Shown here one piece after another: positions 25,150 through 33,462 of a stretch of 64,000 nucleotides of DNA; positions within the stretch are counted from its first letter, which is position 1; each line of letters starts with the position of its first letter. The notes below the pieces were generated by a model. The model was not told where the DNA came from. It saw only the letters and a program-made list of their open reading frames with translations, and searched no databases. Position numbers and translations under genes: made by a program. Source of the DNA: DASSUW01 sp963835525 (lineage in GTDB: Bacteria > Actinomycetota > Thermoleophilia > Solirubrobacterales > Solirubrobacteraceae); the NCBI GenBank assembly GCA_963835525.1, contig CAWIFM010000003.1, positions 930,001 to 994,000 on the forward strand. Reading direction: 5' to 3'.

Positions 25150-25556
25150 CGGGCGAGGCCTTGTCCCAGGCCGTGCTGGACGAGCCGCTGATGACGGCTG
25201 ACGAGGTTGCGGCGGTGCTGGGGGTGCATCGCAAGTTCGTGTATGCGCGCCACCACTCGGGTGCGCTGCGCGGTTACAAGCTCGGGCCGTACTACCGGTT
25301 CCGGCCGACGGACGTGCGCGCGTTCCTCGAGGCGAGCTTGGCGCCGGCCGACGCTTCGTCTGAGGCGAGGGTGCAGACGCGCCGCGCCGCGCCGCGCCGG
25401 CAGGCACGTTCCGTGCACTGCTGGAAGGGCGAGCGGCGTGAGCGTCCGGCGTGCGCGCCGCGGCGTGTACCAGGTGCGATGGCGCGAGGCCGGCCGCGGC
25501 TCGCCGGCGCACTCGGTCATGGTCTACGGCGCGAGCGACGCCGAGGCGCGGCGTAA
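25125..25556 (+). CDS. xis: Excisionase-like helix-turn-helix protein
   Basis: The ATG follows GGGAGGA and overlaps the end of rep. Residues ~25-75 form a MerR/Xis-type winged helix: LMTADEVAAVLGVHRKFVYA, then LRGYKLGPYYRFRPTDVRAF. This class of small protein directs the integrase towards excision. The frame runs 118 nt into the integrase gene. In related elements the xis stop usually touches the int start, and a TGA overlapping the int GTG exists in another frame, so a small indel near 25380-25430 may have extended this gene. Confidence 0.65.
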   Translation: MQIDHGQVTGEALSQAVLDEPLMTADEVAAVLGVHRKFVYARHHSGALRGYKLGPYYRFRPTDVRAFLEASLAPADASSEARVQTRRAAPRRQARSVHCWKGERRERPACAPRRVPGAMARGRPRLAGALGHGLRRERRRGAA

Positions 25557-26532
25557 GGCGGACACCGTCGACGCCGAACTGCGCAATCGCAAGGCCGCGG
25601 GCGAGCGGGTGGTGTCGATCGCCGTTGACCGTCCCGAGCCGATGACCCTCTCGGAGTTCCTCGTCGTCTGGCATGAGGCACACGGCAAGGAACTGGCGGC
25701 CAGCACGCAGGTGAGCTACGCCGGCGTGTGGGACAAGTGGATCGGTCCGCGGCTGGGCGCCAATCTGCTGCAGGACCTGACGCCGGCCGAGCTCGCCCGG
25801 TTCCGCGTGGCGATCGAGCGCGAGGGCGCCGGCGCGTCGACGGTTCTGAGGGTGCTGGCGGTGCTCGGGTCGGTGCTTTCGGAGGCGGTGCGGCAAGGCC
25901 AGATCGCGACGAGCCCCACGCGCGCCGTGAGCCGCCCGCCGCAGCGCCGTCAGCGCGCGGTGCGGCCGCCGACTCCCGAGCGGGTGGAGATCATCCGGGC
26001 CAGGCTTGACTCCGACATCGACCAGACGCTCGTGACGCTCCTGGCCTACGTCGGCCTGCGGCCGCAGGAAGCCCTCGCTGCGGTCTGGAGCGACGTGCTC
26101 GGCGGTAAGCTCGTGATCGACGCTCCGAAGACCGGGCGCACGCGAGTCGTTCCGCTGTTCCCAGTGGTGCGCCAGGAGCTTGCCGCACTGCAGCTCCGCC
26201 AGGGTCGGCCCGGGCCGGCGGCGCCGATCATCGCGACGTCGTCCGGAGAGCCCTGGAGTGACAGCCGGTTTCGCTCGTTCCGGCGCCATCGGTGGTCGAA
26301 GGTCGCGCCCGGCCTGCGGCCGTACGACCTGCGCCACGCGTACGTGTCGCTGATGATCCAGGCCGGGCACACCGTCGTCGAGGTGGCCAAGTGGGCCGGT
26401 CACTCGCCGCACGTGTGCCTCAGCACGTACGCGCATCTATTCGACACGCTGACCGAGCAGATCGACCCCGACCAGGCGATTCGGGCGGCGCGCTACGGTA
26501 CTGGCGCGGACCCGGAACGGGCCGCCGGATGA
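25438..26532 (+). CDS. int: Tyrosine recombinase (integrase)
   Basis: This 364-aa protein has an arm-binding N-terminus (SVRRARRGVYQVRWREAGRG), a core-binding SAM-like domain (FLVVWHEAHGKELAASTQVS) and the catalytic domain. Active-site residues visible are the Arg in YVGLRPQEAL, Arg in YDLRHAY (the usual first His is Tyr), His in WAGHSPHV and the nucleophile Tyr in STYAHLF. The GTG start overlaps the expected xis stop. The gene ends 102 nt from the tRNA-Thr fragment at 26634, the standard position next to attP. It is most likely the enzyme that recombines the tRNA-Thr core. Confidence 0.9.
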   Translation: MSVRRARRGVYQVRWREAGRGSPAHSVMVYGASDAEARRKADTVDAELRNRKAAGERVVSIAVDRPEPMTLSEFLVVWHEAHGKELAASTQVSYAGVWDKWIGPRLGANLLQDLTPAELARFRVAIEREGAGASTVLRVLAVLGSVLSEAVRQGQIATSPTRAVSRPPQRRQRAVRPPTPERVEIIRARLDSDIDQTLVTLLAYVGLRPQEALAAVWSDVLGGKLVIDAPKTGRTRVVPLFPVVRQELAALQLRQGRPGPAAPIIATSSGEPWSDSRFRSFRRHRWSKVAPGLRPYDLRHAYVSLMIQAGHTVVEVAKWAGHSPHVCLSTYAHLFDTLTEQIDPDQAIRAARYGTGADPERAAG

Positions 26533-26537
26533 GCGCC

Positions 26538-26555
26538 GTGTGCACGAGGTGTGCA
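26538..26555 (+). repeat. Putative integrase arm-type site, right
   Basis: GTGTGCACGAGGTGTGCA, identical to the copy at 10732, lies 6 nt after the int stop and 79 nt before the tRNA-Thr core. A further C makes the second half a full GTGTGCAC. Position and repetition fit a recombinase arm site. Confidence 0.6.
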
Positions 26556-26633
26556 CAGAATCCGGCTGGTAGGCTTCCGGGGCTCGCAGCCGCTGGCAGA
26601 ATTTCCAGGTTTTGCAGGCAGTTTGCGGTTCTT

Positions 26634-26671
26634 GCCGACGTAGCTCAGCTGGTAGAGCACTTCACTCGTAA
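26634..26671 (+). other. att remnant: 5' half of tRNA-Thr(CGT), middle copy
   Basis: The 38 nt are identical to those at 10565 and end at the same base of the anticodon loop (CTCGTAA), with two further shared Gs. The integrase gene is immediately upstream. It is interpreted as the junction between two tandemly integrated segments. The 260 nt that follow carry no supported gene. Confidence 0.8.
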
Positions 26672-26933
26672 GGAGTCTCGCGTCGGCTCCGGCAGGCCTG
26701 AAGGCGCCCCATCCAGCCGTCGTTTGCAGCCGTTTTCCCTGCTGGTGGCGTTCTTGACGAGGCGCCGCTCGAAGTCGCGGTTCGGCGTCTTTCGCCACCG
26801 CATGCAGTATGAGGCGAGGCAACTTCTGCGAGATGGCCGGCTTTGCCTGTAGGCCACCTCGTCGCAAGGATGGCGGCGTGGATGACCCGGGCGGTGATCG
26901 GCGGCGGAGACTGCGTCGTCAGTGCGTGGCGTG

Positions 26934-29687
26934 TCAGGTAGGCGCCGGGGACGCGCGCTTGCTCGACGGGCTCGATTCGCCGGGATCCGTCATCGAGGAG
27001 TTGGTCGCGGTCGCCGGCGGCGCGCCTTGGAGTGCCAGCACGAGTTGCGTGCGCGATCGTATGCCGAGCTTGCGGTAGATCTGGCGCAGGTGGAACTCGA
27101 CGGTCTTCTGGCTGAGGAACAGCGCCGTTGCTACGTCGCGGTTGGTTGCGCCGCGCGCGACGGCTTCCGCCACGCGCAGCTCTGCGGGCGTGAGCCCGTC
27201 GCCCGAGGCGCGGATCCGGCCGCCTGCCGCGTGCAGCTCGGCGCGTGCGCGGTCGGCCCAGGCGTGCGCGCCGAGTTCCTCGAACACATGCAGCGCGGCG
27301 TGCAGTCGGCGCCGCGCCTCGGCCTGACGCCGCAGGCGGTGCAGTTTGGCGCCGTGGGCGAGTAGCGTCCGCCCGCGTTCGAACACGTTGGGGGAAGCGG
27401 CGTGGTGCGCGTGGGCGTCGGCGAAGTGCTCGTCGCCGGCGTCGGTTGCGACGAGTCCGGCGCAGCGCGCGGCGAGGGCGAGGGCGCCGGCGGTGCCGAC
27501 GGTTGCCGCCTGCCGCGAGAGCCGCCGCTCGACTCGCCCGGCGTCGTCGCGCCGTCCGGCGCGGAGGAGTGCCTCGACGAGGTCGGGCGCCCACGGGATC
27601 TGCGTCGGCTCCACCACGCCGTGCTGCTCGTAGCGGCGCTCGACGTCGGCCAGCGCGGCGATCGCCGCGTGCACGTTTCCCAGCCCGAGCTCCAGGAAGC
27701 CGGCGGCTGCGTGCGCGAAGTTGACGACGCTCCCGATCCCCGCCGGCTCGGCGATCGCCAGGGCCGAGGCGATCGCGCCGCGCGCGGCATCCTCGCGCCC
27801 GCGAGCGGCGTCGAGCCGTGCGCGCATGGTCAGCGCCTGCGCCAGCGGGCCGCGCTGCCGGGTCTCCTTCGCGAGCTGCATGGCCTCGGCGAGCTCACGC
27901 TCAGCGCTCGTCCACTGTCCAAGCCTCGCGGCGCAGTCGGCCGCGACGACGAGCGGCATCACCTGCGCGGTCATCGAGCCGGCCTCGCGCAGAGCGCCGA
28001 CCATGCGCAACGCATCCGCGCGTGCCCGGGCGTGCTCCTCGGTCGGGAAACGAGCGTTCGTGGCCATCAGCAGCGAGCCCGCGACGGGCGAGCGCGGATC
28101 GACGGCGGACGCCAGTCGCTCGAGTTCGGCGAGCAACGGCTGCGCCTCGCGCGCCCGGCCGCGCAGGATCTGCAGCCAGATGAGGTTGCCGAGCACGTGC
28201 GCACGGGCGACCGTGTCGCCGCCGTCGCCCAGCAGCGCGAGTGACCGCTCGGCGCGGACGAGGGCGACGCGGACTTCTCCGGTGATCGCCGCGGCCAGGG
28301 AGGCATCCGCCATGGCGCCCGCGCCGAGCGCCGGGTCGACGCCCGCGATCGCCTCGGCCGTGCGTTCGAGGATCTCGCTGGCGATCCGGACATCGCCGCC
28401 CCAGATCTCCGCGTGGCCAAGCATGTGGCTGGCCTGGATGCGCAGGTCCGGCGACGGCGCGGTCGCCTCGGCCTCAGCAAGCAGCCCTCGTGCGAGCGGC
28501 CCGTGGCCGGCAACGAGCGCCGCCCTGCCGCCGGCGAGCAGTCTCCGCAGACGCGCCTCGTCGTCCGGGCTCAGCCGCGCCGCCTGCTCCAGCGCGGCGG
28601 CCGCGGTCGCGTGCGCACGGCGCGCCTCTGCCTCGCCGGCGAGACGCTCGAGCGCGTCGGCGGCGCCGGCGTCCGGCCCGACTGCCGCCGCCGCGAGCTG
28701 CCACGCGCCGCGGTCGGGGCCAAGCGCTTCGGCGAGCGCGGCGTGCACCCGGCGTCGCTCGGCGGCCGCGGCATCGTGGTAGGCGACCGCGGCGATCAGC
28801 GGATGCGCGGGCTCGATGCGGTGTCCTGCGATCGCGGCGAGCCCGGCGTCCTCGAGCTCTTGGAGGGTCGCGGGCTCGACGCCGAGCGCCCGCACGATCG
28901 GTGCGAGCTCGCCCGACCCCTCGGCGGCGACAGCCAGCAGGGCCGTCCGAGCCGTATCCGACAGGGCGGCGATGCGGCCCGCGAACGCGCGCCGCACGGC
29001 GGCGCCCGGGACCGGCGGGCTGGGCAGCGGAGCCCGGCCCTCGCGCTGGTCGTCAGTGAGCTCGGCAGACAGCTCCAGAAGCGCCAGGGGGTTGCCCGCC
29101 GCGACAGCGAGCAGCTCGGCCGCGACCTCCGGTGCGAGGCCCTGGCGCGTGAGCAGGGCGGCGGCGTCGGCGTCGCCGAGCCGCTCGATCCGGAGGATCC
29201 GCACGCCGGCCGGCGGGTCCTCGCGCAGGGCGACGAGCACGGTCACGCCCGGCGGCGATCGGCGCGCGAGGTACTCGACGCACTCGCGCGACGGCGCGTC
29301 GAGCCAGTGCAGGTCGTCGACCACCACCAGCAGCCGGCCGTCCGCCAACCCGGCGAGCGCGTGGGCGGCGGCACACACCGCGAAGCGGTCGCCCGGGGTC
29401 GGCGGCGCGAGCGCCAGCGCGCCGGCGAGCGCGTCGCGCTGCGGAGCCGGCAGCGCGTCCAGGCCGCTCAGCAGCGGCCGGACGACATCCGCGAGGCCGG
29501 CGAACGGCAGCCCGGACTCCCGCTCGGTACCGCGTGCGGCGGCGACCGTGAAGCCGTCCGTGCGCCGCCGGAGCTCTGCCAGCAGCGCCGTCTTGCCGAC
29601 GCCGGCCTCTCCGACCAACGCCAGCGCGCCGCCGGCCGCCAGAGCCGCCTCGAGCACTTCGAGCTCGGTGCCGCGACCGACGAGCAT
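26934..29687 (-). CDS. AAA-ATPase/LuxR-family transcriptional regulator (917 aa)
   Basis: A large STAND-type regulator. The N-terminal AAA16-like domain has MLVGRGTELEVLEAAL, Walker A VGEAGVGKTALL (about residues 24-35) and Walker B LLVVVDDLHWLDAPS. The middle is a long Ala-rich TPR-like region. The C-terminal LuxR helix-turn-helix is LTPAELRVAEAVARGATNRD and SQKTVEFHLRQIYRKLGI. The coding frame is intact. It faces away from three exported-protein genes, with 87 nt between starts, and could control them, although no operator was identified. It is the only regulator in the smaller island segment. Confidence 0.85.
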   Translation of the reverse strand: MLVGRGTELEVLEAALAAGGALALVGEAGVGKTALLAELRRRTDGFTVAAARGTERESGLPFAGLADVVRPLLSGLDALPAPQRDALAGALALAPPTPGDRFAVCAAAHALAGLADGRLLVVVDDLHWLDAPSRECVEYLARRSPPGVTVLVALREDPPAGVRILRIERLGDADAAALLTRQGLAPEVAAELLAVAAGNPLALLELSAELTDDQREGRAPLPSPPVPGAAVRRAFAGRIAALSDTARTALLAVAAEGSGELAPIVRALGVEPATLQELEDAGLAAIAGHRIEPAHPLIAAVAYHDAAAAERRRVHAALAEALGPDRGAWQLAAAAVGPDAGAADALERLAGEAEARRAHATAAAALEQAARLSPDDEARLRRLLAGGRAALVAGHGPLARGLLAEAEATAPSPDLRIQASHMLGHAEIWGGDVRIASEILERTAEAIAGVDPALGAGAMADASLAAAITGEVRVALVRAERSLALLGDGGDTVARAHVLGNLIWLQILRGRAREAQPLLAELERLASAVDPRSPVAGSLLMATNARFPTEEHARARADALRMVGALREAGSMTAQVMPLVVAADCAARLGQWTSAERELAEAMQLAKETRQRGPLAQALTMRARLDAARGREDAARGAIASALAIAEPAGIGSVVNFAHAAAGFLELGLGNVHAAIAALADVERRYEQHGVVEPTQIPWAPDLVEALLRAGRRDDAGRVERRLSRQAATVGTAGALALAARCAGLVATDAGDEHFADAHAHHAASPNVFERGRTLLAHGAKLHRLRRQAEARRRLHAALHVFEELGAHAWADRARAELHAAGGRIRASGDGLTPAELRVAEAVARGATNRDVATALFLSQKTVEFHLRQIYRKLGIRSRTQLVLALQGAPPATATNSSMTDPGESSPSSKRASPAPT

Positions 29688-29774
29688 CGCGCGTCAACCC
29701 TGTGCGCATGCGGCCTTACGGTCCAGGGTTTTCTCTGGTGCGTCGAAGCTGCGCGCGCCGGATACTCGCCAGCC

Positions 29775-30374
29775 ATGCGAATTCCCCGCCCAACATACGG
29801 AAGTGTCACGGCGACGATCGCGTTGTTCGCGGCGTTGGGAGGGACCTCCTACGCCGCGGTCACGATCACCGGAAAGGACGTCCGGAACGGAAGCCTCACC
29901 GGCGCCGACATCAAGAACGAGTCGATCAAGGGCCGCGACATCGACAACGGCACGCTCACCGGCGCCGATCTGAAGACCGGCTCGGTGACGAGCGCGGACA
30001 TCACGGACGGCTCGCTGCTGGCGAACGACTTCAGGGCCGGTGAGCTGCCCGCCGGGCCCGCCGGGCCGGCTGGGCCGCCCGGGCCCGGTGGCCTGAGCGA
30101 CGCGGTCGTCCGGCGCGTCGACCTGACTGTGCCGGCGTCGTCGCAGGCGGAGGCGACGGCGAGCTGCGCGGATGGCGAGGTCGCGATCGGCGGCGGCGCG
30201 GGCCACTCCGGCAGCGTCGCGGAGAACATCGGTGTCGTCTCCGGCGTCCCCTTGACGGCCGACGGCTCGCTGCCGCAGGACGGAGACAGGGCGGGCCGGT
30301 GGTATGCGGGCGTGCACAACAACGTCGGCGCCCCGAGGGTCATGACCGTCTACGTGCTCTGCACGACGCCGTAG
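29775..30374 (+). CDS. Exported pentapeptide/collagen-like protein, paralogue 1
   Basis: The 199-aa protein starts MRIPRPTYGSV, followed by a hydrophobic export segment (ATIALFAALGGTSYAAVTIT). A run of short repeats of the form xGxLTGADIKxxS follows (pentapeptide-like, about residues 35-90). Then comes a short collagen-like GPAGPAGPPGPGG stretch and a compact C-terminal domain beginning SDAVVRRVDL with CADGEVAIGGGAGHSGS and a terminal VYVLCTTP. The two cysteines probably pair. Function is unknown. The architecture is shared with the next gene, which follows 6 nt later. Confidence 0.75.
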   Translation: MRIPRPTYGSVTATIALFAALGGTSYAAVTITGKDVRNGSLTGADIKNESIKGRDIDNGTLTGADLKTGSVTSADITDGSLLANDFRAGELPAGPAGPAGPPGPGGLSDAVVRRVDLTVPASSQAEATASCADGEVAIGGGAGHSGSVAENIGVVSGVPLTADGSLPQDGDRAGRWYAGVHNNVGAPRVMTVYVLCTTP

Positions 30375-30380
30375 ATCGTC

Positions 30381-30968
30381 ATGCGAAAACTCACGTACAC
30401 GAACGTCGCCGCGACGCTCGCGCTGTTCGTCGCCCTCGGCGGCAGCTCGTACGCGGCGGTCACGCTCACCGGCGCGAACGTCAGAAACGGCACGATGACG
30501 GGCTCGGACCTCAGGAACGAGTCGGTCGAGGGCCGCGACGTCGACAACGGCTCGCTGACCGGCACGGACCTGAAGAACGGATCCGTGACGGCGTCAGACC
30601 TCGGCTCGCTGGCCGGCGCCGACGTCAAGCCCGCGCAGACTGCCGCGGGGCCGCAGGGGCCTGCCGGTCCGGCCGGCACGACGCAGGTGCTCACGCGTCG
30701 AATCTCCGACGTGGCGCTCGATTCCGGCGACGCGAAGGACGTGACGCCACGCTGCCTCGTCGGCGAGGTCGCCGTGGGCGGCGGTGCCGTTCACGACGGC
30801 ACCGTGTCGGACATCGTCGGGGTCGTGTACAGCTACCCGCTGGAAGCCGACGGCTCGCCGCCTGAGGACGGCGAGCGTGCGACGGCGTGGCGGATCGGTG
30901 CCGAGAACCCCTTCTTCTCGGGAGTCGATCACACGCTCACCGCCTACGTCCTCTGCGCCAGGTCCTGA
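30381..30968 (+). CDS. Exported pentapeptide/collagen-like protein, paralogue 2
   Basis: The 195-aa protein has the same plan as its upstream neighbour: MRKLTYTNVAATLALFVALG, pentapeptide-like repeats (NVRNGTMTGSDLRNES and so on), a collagen-like GPQGPAGPAG hinge, and a C-terminal domain with CLVGEVAVGGGAVHDGT and terminal AYVLCARS. The N-terminal half is much more similar between the two than the C-terminal half, indicating duplication and divergence of the exposed domain. Confidence 0.75.
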   Translation: MRKLTYTNVAATLALFVALGGSSYAAVTLTGANVRNGTMTGSDLRNESVEGRDVDNGSLTGTDLKNGSVTASDLGSLAGADVKPAQTAAGPQGPAGPAGTTQVLTRRISDVALDSGDAKDVTPRCLVGEVAVGGGAVHDGTVSDIVGVVYSYPLEADGSPPEDGERATAWRIGAENPFFSGVDHTLTAYVLCARS

Positions 30969-30978
30969 GGCGCACGTG

Positions 30979-32877
30979 ATGGCATCGGGACCGCTGTTCG
31001 GCGTGCTCGCGATGCGCGCGCTCGACTGCGCGCGTCCCGCAGACCACCGCGCCGGCGCAGGCGCCCCCCGGCCTATCGGACGCAAAAGGTGGGCGCTGGT
31101 CGCCAACGCGGTATTCGTCGCGATTGTGCTCCTGCTGGCGACGGCCGCCGCGGCCGGCGCCCAGTGGTCGGCCCCGTTCGACATCTCGGGGCCGACCGGG
31201 ATCGCCGAGGGGCCGCAGGTCGCGATCGATCACTCGGGCACCGCGACGGTGGTGTGGACACGCTACGAGGGATCCGAGGTCACGGTCCAAGCCCGCCGCA
31301 TCGACGCGGGCGGCTCGCTCGGCCCGATCGTCGACGTCTCGGAGGGAGGCGAGAGCCTCAATGCGCAGCTCGCGGTCGATCCCGCCGGCAACGCGACGGT
31401 CGTGTGGACCGCCCATGACGGCCCGGACACGGTCGCCAAGGCGCGCCGGATCACCGCCGCGGGTGCGCTCGAGGCCGTGCGAACCCTGTCCGCTCCCGGC
31501 GACACCGGCTTCAGCCCCGTCGTCGCCGCGGACGCCGATGGCGACGTCACCGCAGTGTGGACCCGCTACGAGAACCCGCACTTCAGGCTCCAGGCACGAC
31601 GGATCGACCCGACCGGAGCACTCACTCCGATCGAGGACCTGACGCCGGACTCCCTGTCCAACCTCCACTACGACCTCGCGTCCGGCCCGGCCGGGAACGC
31701 CTTCGCCGTCTGGCGCTGGGACGCGACCGGCGAGAGCGTCATCCAGGGGCGCCCGATCGCCGCCGGCGGCCGCGTGGGACCGATCGTGTACCTCTCGGCC
31801 GCCGGCCAGAGCGCCTTCGACGCACACGTCACAGTCGATCCGGCGGGTGCCGCGACCGCGGTCTGGTACCGGGCAGACGGCGTCGTGCAGGCGCGCCGTA
31901 TCACACCCAACGGTGTGTTGGGCCAGATCGTGGACCTGTCCCACACGGACTCCCATGCGCCGGACGTGGCGGTCGACCAACGCGGCGACGCGACGGTCGT
32001 CTGGACCCGCTACGACGGCGCCACCGACAGAACCGAGCTGCGACGGCTCGCCCCGGACGGCGCGCTCGGAGCGGTCCGGGACCTGTGGACCGGCGGCGAC
32101 GACGTCGGCCCGCGCGTGGCGGTCGACGACGCCGGCGACGCGACCGTCCTCTGGCTCCACACGGAGTCCGGCAGCAGCTCGGTTCGCTCCCGCACCGCGG
32201 CGTCGAGCGGCGTGCTCGGCGCGAGCATCGACCTGATCCCGGTAACCGATGACGAGATCGAGTCACCCGAGCTCGCCACCGATCCGTCCGGCAGCGCGAC
32301 CGCCGTCTGGACACGCGTGGGGGGCGGGAGTGCGGTGATCGCCGGCGCCCGCTTCCCCGGTTCCCAGCAATCATCACCCCCGACCGCTCCCGCCGGATCG
32401 GCTCCTTCGCGTTCGGTCCGGCGCGCCGGTCCCGCGAGTTGCCCGGTCGTGGTGCTGAAGAAGCTCACTACCGGCCGACCGCGGCCGGGCCGCTCTCGCG
32501 TCAAGGGCGTCGCCGCGAAGCTGAGGTTGAGTAGCGCCGCACGGGTCGAGCTGGTCTTCGCCAGGCTCACGTACCGCCGCGACGGCAGACGGCGCAGAGC
32601 AACGCTGCCAGCCGGGCAGCCGTCTGGGAGCGGCAGGACCGCGACGCTGCGTCTGCGGCTCCCCCCGAGGCTCGCCCGCAGCCTGCCGCTGGGCCGGCCG
32701 GCGACGCTGCGGCTGAGGCTGCGGGCACGGTCGGCCGTGGCCGGCTGCGCCTTCGGCCCCGTCAAGACGCGCAACCTGCGCACCCGGATCGCTTGGATCG
32801 GCGTGCGGCCGACCGCTCGGACGCCCGCCCTAGTCCCTGGCGTAGCAGTGCGAGCCCGTCGCGCTCGCGCTGCGTGA
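30979..32877 (+). CDS. Exported repeat protein with propeller-like VDxxGxATVVWTR units
   Basis: The 632-aa protein has a long N-terminus before a signal-like helix (VANAVFVAIVLLLATAAAAG). At least seven ~50-residue repeats follow, each with a strand of the type AVDPAGNATVVWTAHDG and a second strand such as QARRIDAGGSLGPIVDV. The spacing resembles a beta-propeller. A C-terminal Arg-rich domain contains two cysteines (SCPVVVLKKL, AGCAFGPVKTR). Either ATG (30979 or the one about 10 codons later) is possible. No enzymatic motif is seen. It ends the three-gene exported set. Confidence 0.7.
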   Translation: MASGPLFGVLAMRALDCARPADHRAGAGAPRPIGRKRWALVANAVFVAIVLLLATAAAAGAQWSAPFDISGPTGIAEGPQVAIDHSGTATVVWTRYEGSEVTVQARRIDAGGSLGPIVDVSEGGESLNAQLAVDPAGNATVVWTAHDGPDTVAKARRITAAGALEAVRTLSAPGDTGFSPVVAADADGDVTAVWTRYENPHFRLQARRIDPTGALTPIEDLTPDSLSNLHYDLASGPAGNAFAVWRWDATGESVIQGRPIAAGGRVGPIVYLSAAGQSAFDAHVTVDPAGAATAVWYRADGVVQARRITPNGVLGQIVDLSHTDSHAPDVAVDQRGDATVVWTRYDGATDRTELRRLAPDGALGAVRDLWTGGDDVGPRVAVDDAGDATVLWLHTESGSSSVRSRTAASSGVLGASIDLIPVTDDEIESPELATDPSGSATAVWTRVGGGSAVIAGARFPGSQQSSPPTAPAGSAPSRSVRRAGPASCPVVVLKKLTTGRPRPGRSRVKGVAAKLRLSSAARVELVFARLTYRRDGRRRRATLPAGQPSGSGRTATLRLRLPPRLARSLPLGRPATLRLRLRARSAVAGCAFGPVKTRNLRTRIAWIGVRPTARTPALVPGVAVRARRARAA

Positions 32878-33378
32878 GTCGCCGAGCTCCTGCGCTGCTG
32901 CGCGGGTGATTGACGCCCATCGCCCGCTGCTGCACGGTAGCCGTTGAGTCCCGGGCCGTCCATCGTGGCCGTCGAGCGGCCGGTCGAGATTCATTGCCGC
33001 TCGCAGTCCCCTCGCGCGGCAAGCCGCTGCCCTGATTGCGCACTGCGACCACGCCGGCGCGGTCCCGAAACCGTCCGGGCTGAGGGTGCGCGGCACGGGC
33101 CACGCAGTGAAGTGGTCCGGCGAGAAGTGGTCAGCGGTCACGAGCGAGGGCCCCAACCGCCAAGCGCAGCCCGTCCGGGGCGGGTCACCGGCCGGTCGTA
33201 TGGCTCTACACTGCGGTCGACATACAGCCCAGCGACCCGCATCGCTTGTCGCCGGCCCGTCGGACTGTCGCCGTGGCGGACCTTCGCTTGGTGCAGCATC
33301 GCCGCAGTATGGGCGATGAGATCGGCGACAATCCTCGGTACACCGGCCGAGGGTGCGATGCGGATTTGCAGGGCTTTC
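32878..33378. other. 500 bp without a recognised gene before tRNA-Thr
   Basis: No supported coding sequence is found. The last ~20 nt (TTTGCAGGGCTTTC) resemble the sequence upstream of the tRNA fragment at 26634 (TTTGCAGGCAGTTTGCGG), consistent with both having come from related attachment sites. Confidence 0.45.
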
Positions 33379-33451
33379 GCCGACGTAGCTCAGTTGGTAG
33401 AGCACTTCACTCGTAATGAAGGGGTCGCCGGTTCGAGTCCGGCCGTCGGCT
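33379..33451 (+). tRNA. tRNA-Thr (anticodon CGT)
   Basis: A complete cloverleaf: acceptor GCCGACG/CGTCGGC, D-arm GCTC/GAGC, anticodon arm CTTCA CTCGTAA TGAAG, variable loop GGGTC, T-arm GCCGG TTCGAGT CCGGC, discriminator T. CCA is not encoded. Its 5' half is the segment repeated at 10565 and 26634, so its present promoter region probably came from an integrated element. Confidence 0.95.
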
Positions 33452-33462
33452 TCGCGGGATCG

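Noticed and set aside
24619..26436. Long minus-strand open frame opposite rep-xis-int
   Set aside because: Composition is that of an antisense shadow in GC-rich DNA. The plus-strand genes have clear motifs.
32762..33103. Minus-strand LTQRERDGLALL resembling a LuxR helix-turn-helix
   Set aside because: Only about 12 residues fit, with no second helix of the motif and no ATPase or receiver part. It overlaps the C-terminus of the exported propeller-like protein. Treated as chance.
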